Shown one piece after another: positions 8,782-16,392 of a DNA stretch of 64,000 bases. The stretch comes from Bradyrhizobium liaoningense. Its GTDB lineage: Bacteria; Pseudomonadota; Alphaproteobacteria; Rhizobiales; Xanthobacteraceae. The stretch is taken from positions 930,001 to 994,000 of the forward strand of contig NZ_JAFCJS010000001.1 of the NCBI RefSeq assembly GCF_018130825.1, read 5' to 3'. How positions within the stretch are numbered: position 1 is the stretch's first letter; each line of letters opens with the position of its first letter. The position numbers and the translations under genes were made by a program. The notes under the pieces were generated by a model. That model had not been told where the DNA came from. It saw only the letters and a list, made by a program, of their open reading frames with translations, and searched no databases.

Positions 8782-8808
8782 GCAGATTCCATCGGAATCT
8801 GCTTTTTC
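8782..8808 (+). terminator. Terminator-like hairpin in the araC-type gene leader
   Basis: Perfect 9-bp arms GCAGATTCC (8782-8790) and GGAATCTGC (8794-8802) enclose a 3-nt loop and are followed immediately by TTTTTC on the + strand. It lies 40 bp before the GTG start of the regulator gene. No rightward gene lies upstream, so it is either a leader attenuator or a 21-bp palindromic operator. Confidence 0.55.
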
Positions 8809-8848
8809 TTAGTTTTCCCGGGCAATCGTACCGGACGCGAGGGGTGCC

Positions 8849-9841
8849 GTGTATCGCTGGTGTACCGACGAGGTCGAGCCGCATGACCGCTTCGATTATT
8901 GGCGCGAAGTCCGGTCCAAGGGCCTGTTCGGCGTCACCGCCGAGCTCGCGCGCGAGCGACGCGCGGACTTCTACGGCGAATTCTCGCTGCGCCAGCTCGG
9001 CGGCGCCGGCCTCGTCGAGCTGAAGGCCTCGCACTACACGGTCGAGCGCAGCACCTCCGACATCGCCCACGCGCCCAGCGACAGCATCTGCGTCTACCAG
9101 CAGCTCGGCAGCGGCGGCTGGTTCGGCGGCATGCGCGGCAGCGATTTTTCGATCGCCAATGGCAGCTTCGCCACCAGCCATACCGACCTGCCCTATCGTA
9201 CCGTCCCGCTCGGGGACGGCGGCTTCCACCTGCGGATCCTGAAGATCCCCGTCAGCAGCATCCCGGCGCAGGACAAGCGCATGCGCGATCTGTCGGCCCG
9301 GACGTTCAACGATCCCGGCCTGACGCCCCTGCTTGGGGCGTGCTTTGCCGACCTCGAAGAGGCTGCCGCAGCTGACCACGGGGCCCACGGCGCCCAGGCC
9401 TCCCAAGCCTCCTTGGTTCAAGCCCTGGCGCATCTGGCACTGATCGAGCGCGGCATCGTGCGGCCGGGCAGCCGGCTCGGACAGGCTGCCCTGCGGACAG
9501 CCCGCCTGTCGCAGGCGCGGCGCCTGATCGCGCGCCACCTGCAAAACCCCGATCTCGCTCCGGCAATGGTGGCCGATCTGCTCGGCGTGTCCCTGCGGCA
9601 CCTGCACATGCTGTTCGAGGCCGCCGAGAAGAGCTTTTCGCAGACCGTGACCGACGAGCGGCTCAAGCAGAGCCGCCGCCTGATGCGCGAGGCCCCGGAC
9701 CGGCTGATCGCCGACATCGCGACCGCCTGCGGCTTCGAGAGTCTGGCGACCTATTACCGGGTCTTCAACGCCGCCTACGGCATGGCCCCCGGAGACTTCC
9801 GGGCCCAGGGTTCCCAGGGGCCTTCGCCCGCCCCCCGGTGA
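8849..9841 (+). CDS. AraC-family transcriptional regulator
   Basis: A 330-residue regulator. The first 190 residues match the AraC-binding-like domain found in NphR/FeaR-type activators (RFDYWREVRSKGLFG near the start, then a beta-rich sensor region). The last 105 residues form a two-helix-turn-helix AraC DNA-binding domain, with LIARHLQNPDLAPAMVADLLGVS for the first HTH and IADIATACGFESLATYYRVF for the second. It starts at GTG 8849 with GAGGGG 4 bases upstream. A terminator-like hairpin sits in its leader. The target is unknown; the divergent caspase gene is the nearest candidate. Confidence 0.87.
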   Translation: MYRWCTDEVEPHDRFDYWREVRSKGLFGVTAELARERRADFYGEFSLRQLGGAGLVELKASHYTVERSTSDIAHAPSDSICVYQQLGSGGWFGGMRGSDFSIANGSFATSHTDLPYRTVPLGDGGFHLRILKIPVSSIPAQDKRMRDLSARTFNDPGLTPLLGACFADLEEAAAADHGAHGAQASQASLVQALAHLALIERGIVRPGSRLGQAALRTARLSQARRLIARHLQNPDLAPAMVADLLGVSLRHLHMLFEAAEKSFSQTVTDERLKQSRRLMREAPDRLIADIATACGFESLATYYRVFNAAYGMAPGDFRAQGSQGPSPAPR

Positions 9842-9938
9842 CCGCCCACCCGGCTTAGGGGCGAGGCGGAAAATCCCAGCCGGGCCCGAGATTTGGTAAA
9901 AAGCTAAGGGTTTTTAGGGCCTTCCCGCGCCTGCTCCA

Positions 9939-9966
9939 TTGACTTTGGCCAATTCCCGCCTATGTT
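9939..9966 (+). promoter_or_regulatory. Candidate sigma-70 promoter of the DEAD-box helicase
   Basis: TTGACT (9939-9944) and TATGTT (9961-9966) are 16 bp apart. Transcription from here would give a leader of about 155 nt before the ATG at 10127, long enough for post-transcriptional control. Confidence 0.5.
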
Positions 9967-10126
9967 CCGGGTCGACGCGGCTCAGATCGAAGAGCGATTC
10001 CTGGGCCTTGCGCTTTGTTCGCGTGAGTCAGCACCCCCAGCTTCTTTGAGAGCGCGCCGTTTCGGGGTGGAACGCGACCAGCCTTATTACCCTCGATTCC
10101 GAACGGCGGTTTCGACCAGAGGCTCA

Positions 10127-11635
10127 ATGTCCTTTTCAAATCTCGGACTGTCCGAAAAAGTCCTCGCCGCAGTGGCGGCCACCGGTTACACCAACCCCAC
10201 CCCCATTCAGGAACAGGCGATTCCCCACGTCCTCGCACGCAAGGACGTGCTCGGCATCGCCCAGACCGGCACCGGCAAGACCGCGGCCTTCGTGCTGCCG
10301 ATGCTCACCATCCTCGAAAAGGGCAGAGCCCGGGCGCGCATGCCGCGCACGCTGATCCTGGAGCCGACCCGCGAGCTCGCGGCGCAGGTGAAGGAAAACT
10401 TCGACCGCTACGGCGCCGGCCAGAAACTCAACGTCGCCCTCCTGATCGGCGGCGTCTCCTTCGGCGACCAGGATGCCAAGCTGATGCGCGGCGTCGACGT
10501 GCTGATCGCCACCCCGGGCCGCCTGCTCGACCATACCGAGCGCGGCGGCCTGCTGCTCACCGGCGTCGAGCTGCTCGTCATCGACGAAGCCGACCGCATG
10601 CTGGACATGGGTTTCATCCCCGACATCGAGCGCATCTGCAAGCTCGTCCCCTTCACCCGGCAGACCCTGTTCTTCACCGCGACCATGCCGCCGGAAATCC
10701 GGCGCATCACCGAAGCCTTCCTGCACAATCCGCAGAAGGTCGAGGTCTCCCGCCCCGCCACCACCGCCGTGACCGTGACGCAGGCCCAGGTGCCCGCCGG
10801 ACGCGAGGCGCACGAAAAGCGCGAATTGCTGCGCCGCCTGCTGCGCGAGGCCAAGGATCTCAAGAACGCGATCATCTTCTGCAATCGCAAGCGCGAGGTC
10901 GCGATCGTTCACAAATCGCTTCAGAAGCACGGCTTCAGCGTCGGTGCCCTCCACGGCGACATGGACCAGCCGGCCCGCATGGCCGCGCTCGACCAGTTCC
11001 GCAAGGGCGAGCTGCCGCTCCTCGTCGCCTCCGACGTCGCGGCCCGCGGCCTCGACATTCCCGAGGTCAGCCACGTCTTCAATTTCGACGTCCCCCATCA
11101 CGCCGACGACTACGTCCACCGCATCGGCCGCACCGGCCGAGCCGGCCGCACCGGTACCGCGATCTCGATCGTGACGCCGCTCGACCAGAAGTCGATGGCC
11201 GCGATCGAGAAGCTGATCGGCCAGAGCATTCCGCGCGCCGAAGGCGACTACGAAGTCCACGCCGAAGCCGGCGATGCGGCCGAGCGTCCGCGCGAGCAGC
11301 GCGGCCGTGAGCGGTCGCGCGGCGGACGCGGCAAGCCGCAACGCGGCGAGCGGCGCGGTCACGACCGTGAGCGCAGCCACGAGCCGCGCGAAGCGCGTGG
11401 CGAGGCACGGCCCGCCGCCGAGGCGAGGCCTGCACGCGAGGCAAGGCCTCCGCGCGAACCCAGGCAATCATCCGAGCCGCGCCATGGCGCGCGGGCCCAA
11501 GCCAACAATTCACATGTGCCGTCGATCGGCCGTCCCGAGCCGCGCCGCCAGCGTGAGGTCGACACCGAGCCGGGCGATCACTCGCACCTGCCGGCGTTCC
11601 TGTTGCGGCCGGTTCGTTCCCCCGCCGGCGCCTGA
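10127..11635 (+). CDS. DEAD-box ATP-dependent RNA helicase (RhlE-like)
   Basis: A 502-residue RNA helicase. Starting at MSFSNLGLSEKVLAAV it shows the Q motif (PTPIQEQAIP), Walker A AQTGTGKTAAF, motif Ia PTRELAAQ, motif II DEAD (VIDEADRMLDMGF), motif III FTATM, and the C-terminal motifs VASDVAARGLDIP and HRIGRTGRAG. From about residue 385 the tail is Arg/Gly/Glu-rich and disordered (repeated REARPPREP-like units). This is typical of RhlE proteins acting in ribosome assembly and RNA decay. The frame is open 55 codons further upstream, but the promoter at 9939-9966 and the conserved N-terminus favour 10127. Confidence 0.92.
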   Translation: MSFSNLGLSEKVLAAVAATGYTNPTPIQEQAIPHVLARKDVLGIAQTGTGKTAAFVLPMLTILEKGRARARMPRTLILEPTRELAAQVKENFDRYGAGQKLNVALLIGGVSFGDQDAKLMRGVDVLIATPGRLLDHTERGGLLLTGVELLVIDEADRMLDMGFIPDIERICKLVPFTRQTLFFTATMPPEIRRITEAFLHNPQKVEVSRPATTAVTVTQAQVPAGREAHEKRELLRRLLREAKDLKNAIIFCNRKREVAIVHKSLQKHGFSVGALHGDMDQPARMAALDQFRKGELPLLVASDVAARGLDIPEVSHVFNFDVPHHADDYVHRIGRTGRAGRTGTAISIVTPLDQKSMAAIEKLIGQSIPRAEGDYEVHAEAGDAAERPREQRGRERSRGGRGKPQRGERRGHDRERSHEPREARGEARPAAEARPAREARPPREPRQSSEPRHGARAQANNSHVPSIGRPEPRRQREVDTEPGDHSHLPAFLLRPVRSPAGA

Positions 11636-11693
11636 AGCGCGACGCGCTTCAGGCCGGTTGAGACAGACTGCCGCACAATTTTTCAGACGCATT

Positions 11694-11722
11694 CGTGAAC
11701 GTATATTTACGGGGCGTTCACG
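11694..11722. promoter_or_regulatory. Inverted repeat upstream of the diguanylate cyclase
   Basis: Perfect 8-bp arms CGTGAACG (11694-11701) and CGTTCACG (11715-11722) are 21 bp apart centre to centre, two helical turns, as for a dimeric regulator. No T tract follows, so an operator is more likely than a terminator. The GGDEF gene begins 77 bp downstream. Confidence 0.45.
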
Positions 11723-11798
11723 ATCGTCCGTTAGCCTACGAACATAATTTAAGCATTACTGCGGTCGAGGGCGCACCGACCGCTGTGGGGTATGTTCC

Positions 11799-12866
11799 GT
11801 GGTCAAGGTTCTCGACGAACACGAACGCACGATGGCGTTCGCCGAAGTGGCACTCGGTCAGATCCGCTCGCTCCGCCAAACCGCAATCCCCCGCAATTAC
11901 GAGATCTGGTACGTCTACGCCACCGGCTACAACGCACCGCTCAACAAGATCGTCAACGAGACGCTGGCCCGCCACGGCAAGCTGACCGAAGCCGATCTCG
12001 AGCAGATCTACGAGACCTATCTCTCCCACATCAAGACCACCGACCGCATCGACAAGGTCGGCGCGCGCGTCATCGGCGAGATCGACGACGTGATGCGGGT
12101 GCTCAGCGACGCGCTCGGGATGGCCGGCTCCTACGATGCCAGCCTGTCGGGCGCGTCCGAGAAACTCTCGTCGGCCAAGAGCCGCGAGCAGATCAAGGCG
12201 ATCGTCGAGTCGCTGATGCGCTCGACCAACGAGATGCGCGAGACCAACAAGGCGCTGGAAGATCGCCTCACACTGTCCAAGACCGAGATCAGCAATCTCC
12301 AGCAGAGCCTCGAGGCGATCCGCGCCGAGAGCCTGACCGACCCGCTCACGGGCCTCGGCAACCGCAAATATTTCGATCGCATGATCGGCATGGCCGTGCA
12401 GAACGCGCTCGCCTCGGGCGAGCCGCTGTCGCTGCTGCTGTTCGACATCGACCACTTCAAGTCGTTCAACGATTCCTACGGCCATCTCACCGGCGACCAG
12501 GTGCTGCGGCTCGTCGGTCTGTCGCTGAAGCAGACCATCAAGGGCCAGGACATCACCGCGCGCTACGGCGGCGAGGAGTTCGCGGTGGTGCTGCCCAACA
12601 CCGCGCTGCGCCAGGCCCTCACCGTCGCCGATCACATCCGCCGCGCGGTGATGGCGAAGGAGTTGAAGAAGAAGTCGACCGGCGAGATTCTCGGGCGCGT
12701 CACCATCTCGGTCGGCGTCTCCATGCTCAAGCAGGGCGACGACACCGACGCGCTGATCGAGCGTGCGGACGCCTGCCTCTACGCCGCCAAGCGCAACGGC
12801 CGCAACCGCGTGATCTGCGAAGCCGATCCGGAATTCGCGGTCGAGAGCCACAGCCGGGTGGCGTAG
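11799..12866 (+). CDS. Diguanylate cyclase (GGDEF domain)
   Basis: A 355-residue soluble protein. Residues 1-110 form an alpha-helical N-terminal domain without membrane segments, and about 125-178 is a coiled coil. The GGDEF domain (about 180-345) contains DPLTGLGNR, the Mg-binding FDIDHFKSFND, and active-site GGEEF at 257-261. It therefore probably makes cyclic-di-GMP. The inhibitory I-site normally reads RxxD; here it is K248-GQ-D251, so product inhibition may be weakened. The start is GTG 11799 (VVKVLDEHER); ATG at codon 12 is an alternative. The gene is probably monocistronic, and a palindromic repeat follows 14 bp after the stop. Confidence 0.88.
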   Translation: MVKVLDEHERTMAFAEVALGQIRSLRQTAIPRNYEIWYVYATGYNAPLNKIVNETLARHGKLTEADLEQIYETYLSHIKTTDRIDKVGARVIGEIDDVMRVLSDALGMAGSYDASLSGASEKLSSAKSREQIKAIVESLMRSTNEMRETNKALEDRLTLSKTEISNLQQSLEAIRAESLTDPLTGLGNRKYFDRMIGMAVQNALASGEPLSLLLFDIDHFKSFNDSYGHLTGDQVLRLVGLSLKQTIKGQDITARYGGEEFAVVLPNTALRQALTVADHIRRAVMAKELKKKSTGEILGRVTISVGVSMLKQGDDTDALIERADACLYAAKRNGRNRVICEADPEFAVESHSRVA

Positions 12867-12880
12867 GCTTTCATCAACTG

Positions 12881-12980
12881 CCGTAGGGTGGGCAAAGGCG
12901 CATAGCGCCGTGCCCACCAGCAATGCTTCCGACGGCTCCATGTCCGTTGGTGGGCACGCTTCGCTTTGCCCACCCTACGG
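12881..12980. repeat. Dispersed palindromic repeat (Bradyrhizobium type), copy 1
   Basis: Outer arms CCGTAGGGTGGGCAAAG (12881-12897) and CTTTGCCCACCCTACGG (12964-12980) are perfectly complementary. Inner arms GTGCCCACCA and TGGTGGGCAC also pair. A second related copy lies at 13610-13735. The whole element would form a long hairpin, and intergenic elements of this type are scattered through Bradyrhizobium genomes. Confidence 0.85.
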
Positions 12981-13068
12981 CACCGTCGCTTGACTTCTTC
13001 GGTGGCAAACAACATTTGACGCGACAACAGTGGCCGCCTGCACCCGAGCCCGCAAAGGACTTGTCGTC

Positions 13069-13599
13069 GTGCCCAATCCCCATGATTTTCACACGCCGCA
13101 ACCGTCCTACAGCAAGGACGACCTGCTGAGGTCGAGCGAAGGCGGCTATTTCGGCCCCGGCAATGCGCAATTGCCGGCACCGCCGATGCTGATGATGGAC
13201 CGCATCACCGAGATCAGCCTCGACGGCGGGGAGTTCGGCAAAGGCCATATCGTCGGCGAACTCGATGTCGCGCCCGGCCACTGGTTCTTCGATTGCCATT
13301 ATCTCGGCGACGCGATGATGCCGCCCTCTCTGGGGCTCGACGCCATGTGGCAGATGATCGGCTATTGGCTCGGCTGGTCAGGCTCGCCGGGCAAGGGCCG
13401 CGCCATCGGCGTCGGCGACGTGGAGTGCACGGGCGAAATCACACCAAACGCAAAACGCGTGCGCTACGAGGTCGCCATGCGCATGGTCCGGCGCGGCAAG
13501 CTGGTGCTCGGGATCGCCGACGGCCGCGTGCTTGCGGACGGCGTCTGCGTCTTCACCGCCAAGGACATGAGGGTCGGCCTGACAAAGGCCGCGGACTAG
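13069..13599 (+). CDS. fabA: FabA-like 3-hydroxydecanoyl-ACP dehydratase paralogue
   Basis: A 176-residue hot-dog-fold protein, close to the usual 172 of FabA. It shows the family core GPGNAQLPAPPMLMMDRITEI and IGVGDVECTGEI. The catalytic His77 (CHYLGD) and Asp91 (LGLDAMWQ) are present. FabA dehydrates beta-hydroxydecanoyl-ACP and isomerises the product, which starts unsaturated fatty acid synthesis. The active-site loop is altered: the usual MPGCLGLD is MPPSLGLD, so Gly79 and Cys80 of E. coli are Pro86 and Ser87. No fabB or fabI lies nearby, so this is probably a secondary copy. The start at GTG 13069, with AAAGGA 10 bases upstream, gives the expected length; GTG 13030 is also open. Confidence 0.82.
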   Translation: MPNPHDFHTPQPSYSKDDLLRSSEGGYFGPGNAQLPAPPMLMMDRITEISLDGGEFGKGHIVGELDVAPGHWFFDCHYLGDAMMPPSLGLDAMWQMIGYWLGWSGSPGKGRAIGVGDVECTGEITPNAKRVRYEVAMRMVRRGKLVLGIADGRVLADGVCVFTAKDMRVGLTKAAD

Positions 13600-13609
13600 T
13601 TCTCAGGTC

Positions 13610-13735
13610 CCGTAGGGTGGGCAAAGGCGCATCGCGCCGTGCCCACGACTTCTCGCGATGACAATCCTAATCGTGGGCACGCTTCCGCCTTCGCTCTGCG
13701 AGCTCCGGCGGACGAGCCGCTTTGCCCACCCTACC
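13610..13735. repeat. Dispersed palindromic repeat, copy 2
   Basis: This copy has the same ends as 12881-12980: CGTAGGGTGGGCAAAGG at 13611-13627 and CTTTGCCCACCCTAC at 13720-13734. The inner sequence is longer and less symmetric. Its right end overlaps the coding end of the leftward TfoX-domain gene and supplies that gene's TAG stop codon. Confidence 0.8.
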
Positions 13736-14168
13736 GCACCGTCTTCTTGGCTGCCTTGTGGGCCGACCGCTTCTTCGCTGCGGCTTTCTTTGGCGCGACC
13801 TTCTTCGCAGGCTTCTTCGCCGCAGCCTTCTTCGCCTTCGGCCGCTTCGTCACCGTGGCGCGCTGCGCGGCGGCCAGCGCCGCCCTCGCCCATTGTGCCA
13901 GCTCGGCAGAATCGTCGAACAGGCGCGCGGGCAGTTCCCAGTAGGAGTTGACCACCACGGTCTTGGCGCGGGTCGAATACTGGAACGGCTTTGAGCCTTC
14001 GGCCTCGAAGTCCGGGATGGTCACCTCGTCGGCGCGCAAGAACAGGCCGGCACGTAGAGACAGAGCAAAGTTGGTGCCGTCGGCGGAGATGCCGTAGCCG
14101 GAGAACATCTTTCGGATGGTGACGGGGCCGAAATCGGCGAACAGGTCGATCAGGAATTCGCGGTCCAT
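13731..14168 (-). CDS. TfoX N-terminal-domain protein with Lys/Ala-rich tail
   Basis: A 145-residue protein. Residues 1-105 match the TfoX/Sxy N-terminal domain (MFSGYGISADGTNFAL, YWELPARLFDD). The last 40 residues are almost entirely Lys, Ala and Pro in AAKK/PAKK repeats, resembling a histone-H1-like nucleic-acid-binding tail. The TfoX C-terminal domain is absent. In gammaproteobacteria TfoX activates competence genes; stand-alone N domains in alphaproteobacteria have no assigned role. ATG 14168 is preferred; GTG 14174 is an alternative. The stop codon lies within the palindromic repeat at 13610-13735, so repeat insertion may have trimmed the end. Confidence 0.8.
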   Translation of the reverse strand: MDREFLIDLFADFGPVTIRKMFSGYGISADGTNFALSLRAGLFLRADEVTIPDFEAEGSKPFQYSTRAKTVVVNSYWELPARLFDDSAELAQWARAALAAAQRATVTKRPKAKKAAAKKPAKKVAPKKAAAKKRSAHKAAKKTVR

Positions 14169-14179
14169 GGGCACGCTCT

Positions 14180-14314
14180 CTCGTGCCCCGGACGCAGCGC
14201 AGCGTGCAACGGTGCGCTGCTGAGCCGGGGCCCAGCCTTTGCACCGATGACTATAGCGTGGGTCCCGGCTCTGCGCAGCAGCGCAAGGGCGCTGCAGCGC
14301 GTCCGGGACACGAG
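14180..14314. repeat. Palindromic repeat of a second type
   Basis: The outer arms TCGTGCCCCGGACGC (14181-14195) and GCGTCCGGGACACGA (around 14299-14313) are near-complementary. The inner segments GCGCTGCTGAGCCGGGGCC and GGTCCCGGCTCTGCGCAGC also pair. It fills the whole gap between the TfoX-domain gene and sufA. It is a different family from the GTAGGGTGGGC repeats. Confidence 0.75.
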
Positions 14315-14328
14315 GTATTGGGAAGAAA

Positions 14329-14727
14329 CTACCCGTCGATCTTGGCCGGCCGCAGCTCGACCGACTCGCCGCAGCCGCAGGCGGAGACCTGGTTGGGATT
14401 GTTGAAGACGAACTGGGCCTGCATCTTGTCGGCCTTGTAGTCCATCTCGGTGCCGAGCAGGAACAGCACGGCCTTGGGATCGACCAGGATCTTGACGCCC
14501 TTGTCCTCGACGACCTCGTCGGTCGGGCGGATCTCGTGGGCGTATTCGACCGTGTAGGACTGACCGGCGCAGCCGCCGTTCTTCACGCCGACGCGCAAGC
14601 CCACGATCTCCGAGTCCGCACGTTGGGTCAGCTCGGTGATGCGCTGGGCGGCGGCATCCGTCAGCCGCATCACCTGCGGGCGCGGCCGCCGGGGTTTTGG
14701 TGAGGATGCTGGTGTTGCCTGGGTCAT
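14329..14727 (-). CDS. sufA: Fe-S cluster assembly A-type carrier
   Basis: A 132-residue A-type carrier that takes Fe-S clusters from the SufBCD scaffold to apoproteins. The three ligand cysteines are present in GGCAGQSY and the C-terminal CGCGES. The core LTDAAAQRITEL and GLRVGVKNGG are standard for HesB/IscA/SufA. A 17-residue Pro/Arg-rich extension precedes the domain. It is the last gene of the leftward suf operon, 49 bp after sufT. Confidence 0.92.
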   Translation of the reverse strand: MTQATPASSPKPRRPRPQVMRLTDAAAQRITELTQRADSEIVGLRVGVKNGGCAGQSYTVEYAHEIRPTDEVVEDKGVKILVDPKAVLFLLGTEMDYKADKMQAQFVFNNPNQVSACGCGESVELRPAKIDG

Positions 14728-14776
14728 GTTATCTATGTGGTCCGTTCCAGAACGAATTCAATGCGCGTTGAGACCG

Positions 14777-15148
14777 TCACCACATGTTGAGCACGAGGCG
14801 GGCCTCGTCGCTCATGCGCTCGGGCGACCACGGCGGTTCCCAGACCACCTTGACGTCGACCACGCCGACGCCGGGGACGCTGGCGACCGCGTTCTCGACC
14901 ATGGTCGGCAGCTCGCCGGCGGCCGGACAGTTCGGCGTCGTCAGCGTCATCTGGACATCGACGGAGCGGTCGTCCTTGATCTCGACCTTGTAGATCAGGC
15001 CAAGCTCGTAGATGTCGGCGGGGATTTCCGGGTCGAACACGGTCTTGAGTCCGGCGATGATCTCGCGGGTCAGCCGCTCGGTCTCCTCCGGCGGCAACGC
15101 CGAATGGGTCTCCATCGGATTGGCTTTGATTTCGGCCGTGTCACTCAT
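14777..15148 (-). CDS. sufT: SUF system protein SufT (DUF59/MIP18 family)
   Basis: A 123-residue MIP18-like protein. The domain runs from about residue 24, with FDPEIPADIYELGLIYKV, then LTTPNCPAAGELP containing the conserved Cys, and ends VVWEPPWSPERMSDEARL. Such proteins aid maturation of Fe-S proteins. Its start overlaps the stop of sufS by 4 bases (ATGA), showing translational coupling within the operon. The roughly 20-residue N-terminal extension is not conserved in shape. Confidence 0.88.
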   Translation of the reverse strand: MSDTAEIKANPMETHSALPPEETERLTREIIAGLKTVFDPEIPADIYELGLIYKVEIKDDRSVDVQMTLTTPNCPAAGELPTMVENAVASVPGVGVVDVKVVWEPPWSPERMSDEARLVLNMW

Positions 15149-16392
15149 GCGAACAAATCCCGCGCCTTCAGCAGCGCCTGTGCCAGATGATCGACTTCTT
15201 CCCGCGTATTATACATGCCGAACGAAGCCCGGCACGTCGCGGTCACGTTGAACCGCTCTAAAAGCGGCATCACGCAATGCGTGCCGGCGCGCACCGCGAT
15301 GCCCTGGCGGTCGATCACGGTGGCGACGTCGTGGGCATGGGCGCCCTTGAGCTCGAAGGAGATCACCGGGCCCTTGCCGCGCGCCGTGCCGATCAGCCGC
15401 AGCGAGTTGATCTCGCGCAAGCGATCCTGGGCATAGGTGGTGAGATCGTGCTCGTGCGCTGCGATGCGCTCCTTGCCGATCGAATTGACGTAGTCGATCG
15501 CGGCACCAAGGCCGACCGCCTCGACGATCGCGGGCGTGCCCGCCTCGAATTTGTGCGGGGGATCGCCATAGGTGACGACCTCGCGCGAGACCTCGCGGAT
15601 CATCTCGCCGCCGCCGTTGAAGGGGCGCATCGCGACGAGGTGGTCGTACTTGGCCCAGAGCACGCCGATGCCGGTCGGACCATAAACCTTGTGGCCGGTG
15701 AAGACGTAGAAGTCGCAGCCGATGTCCTGGACGTCGACTGGCAGATGCACCGCGCCCTGGCTGCCGTCGACCAGCACGGGGATGCCGCGGGCATGGGCGA
15801 TTTTGACGACGTCCTTGACCGGCACGATGGTGCCGAGCGCGTTCGACATCTGCGTGATCGCGACCAGCTTGGTCTTCGATGTCAGCAGCTTCTCGAATTC
15901 GTCGATGAGAAAATTGCCCTCGTCGTCGACCGGCGCCCACTTGATCACCGCACCCTGGCGCTCCCTGAGGAAATGCCACGGCACGATGTTGGAGTGGTGC
16001 TCCATGATCGAGATGACGATCTCGTCGCCGTCCTTGATATTCGGCCCGCCCCAGGACGAGGCCACCAGATTGATCGCCTCGGTCGCGTTGCGGGTGAAGA
16101 TCACTTCCTCGGTGCGCGAAGCGTTGATGAACTGCGCCACCTTGGTGCGGCCGCCTTCATAGGCCTCGGTCGCAGCGTTCGCGAGGTAATGCAGGCCGCG
16201 GTGTACGTTGGCGTATTCGGACTGATAAGCCTGCGTCATGCGCTCGAGCACGGCGCTCGGCTTCTGCGCCGAGGCTGCGTTGTCGAGATAGACCAGCTTC
16301 TTGCCGTAGACCTGCATGGCGAGCGCCGGAAAGTCCTGGCGCACGCGCGCAACGTCATAGGCGCCGTTCTTGACTGCCGGATGCGTGCTCAT
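15145..16392 (-). CDS. sufS: Cysteine desulfurase SufS (type II)
   Basis: A 415-residue PLP enzyme that removes sulfur from cysteine for Fe-S cluster building. The N-terminal YLDNAASAQKP, the PLP lysine in FTGHKVYGPTG, and the catalytic Cys in RAGTHCVMPLLERF place it in the type II (SufS/CsdA) group. It is the second desulfurase of the operon, next to sufD and overlapping it by 4 bases. No SufE sulfur acceptor is encoded in the window. Confidence 0.95.
   Translation of the reverse strand: MSTHPAVKNGAYDVARVRQDFPALAMQVYGKKLVYLDNAASAQKPSAVLERMTQAYQSEYANVHRGLHYLANAATEAYEGGRTKVAQFINASRTEEVIFTRNATEAINLVASSWGGPNIKDGDEIVISIMEHHSNIVPWHFLRERQGAVIKWAPVDDEGNFLIDEFEKLLTSKTKLVAITQMSNALGTIVPVKDVVKIAHARGIPVLVDGSQGAVHLPVDVQDIGCDFYVFTGHKVYGPTGIGVLWAKYDHLVAMRPFNGGGEMIREVSREVVTYGDPPHKFEAGTPAIVEAVGLGAAIDYVNSIGKERIAAHEHDLTTYAQDRLREINSLRLIGTARGKGPVISFELKGAHAHDVATVIDRQGIAVRAGTHCVMPLLERFNVTATCRASFGMYNTREEVDHLAQALLKARDLFA

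Noticed and set aside
14180..14314. Possible structured RNA between the TfoX-domain gene and sufA
   Set aside because: The extensive pairing is explained by a known type of dispersed palindromic repeat.
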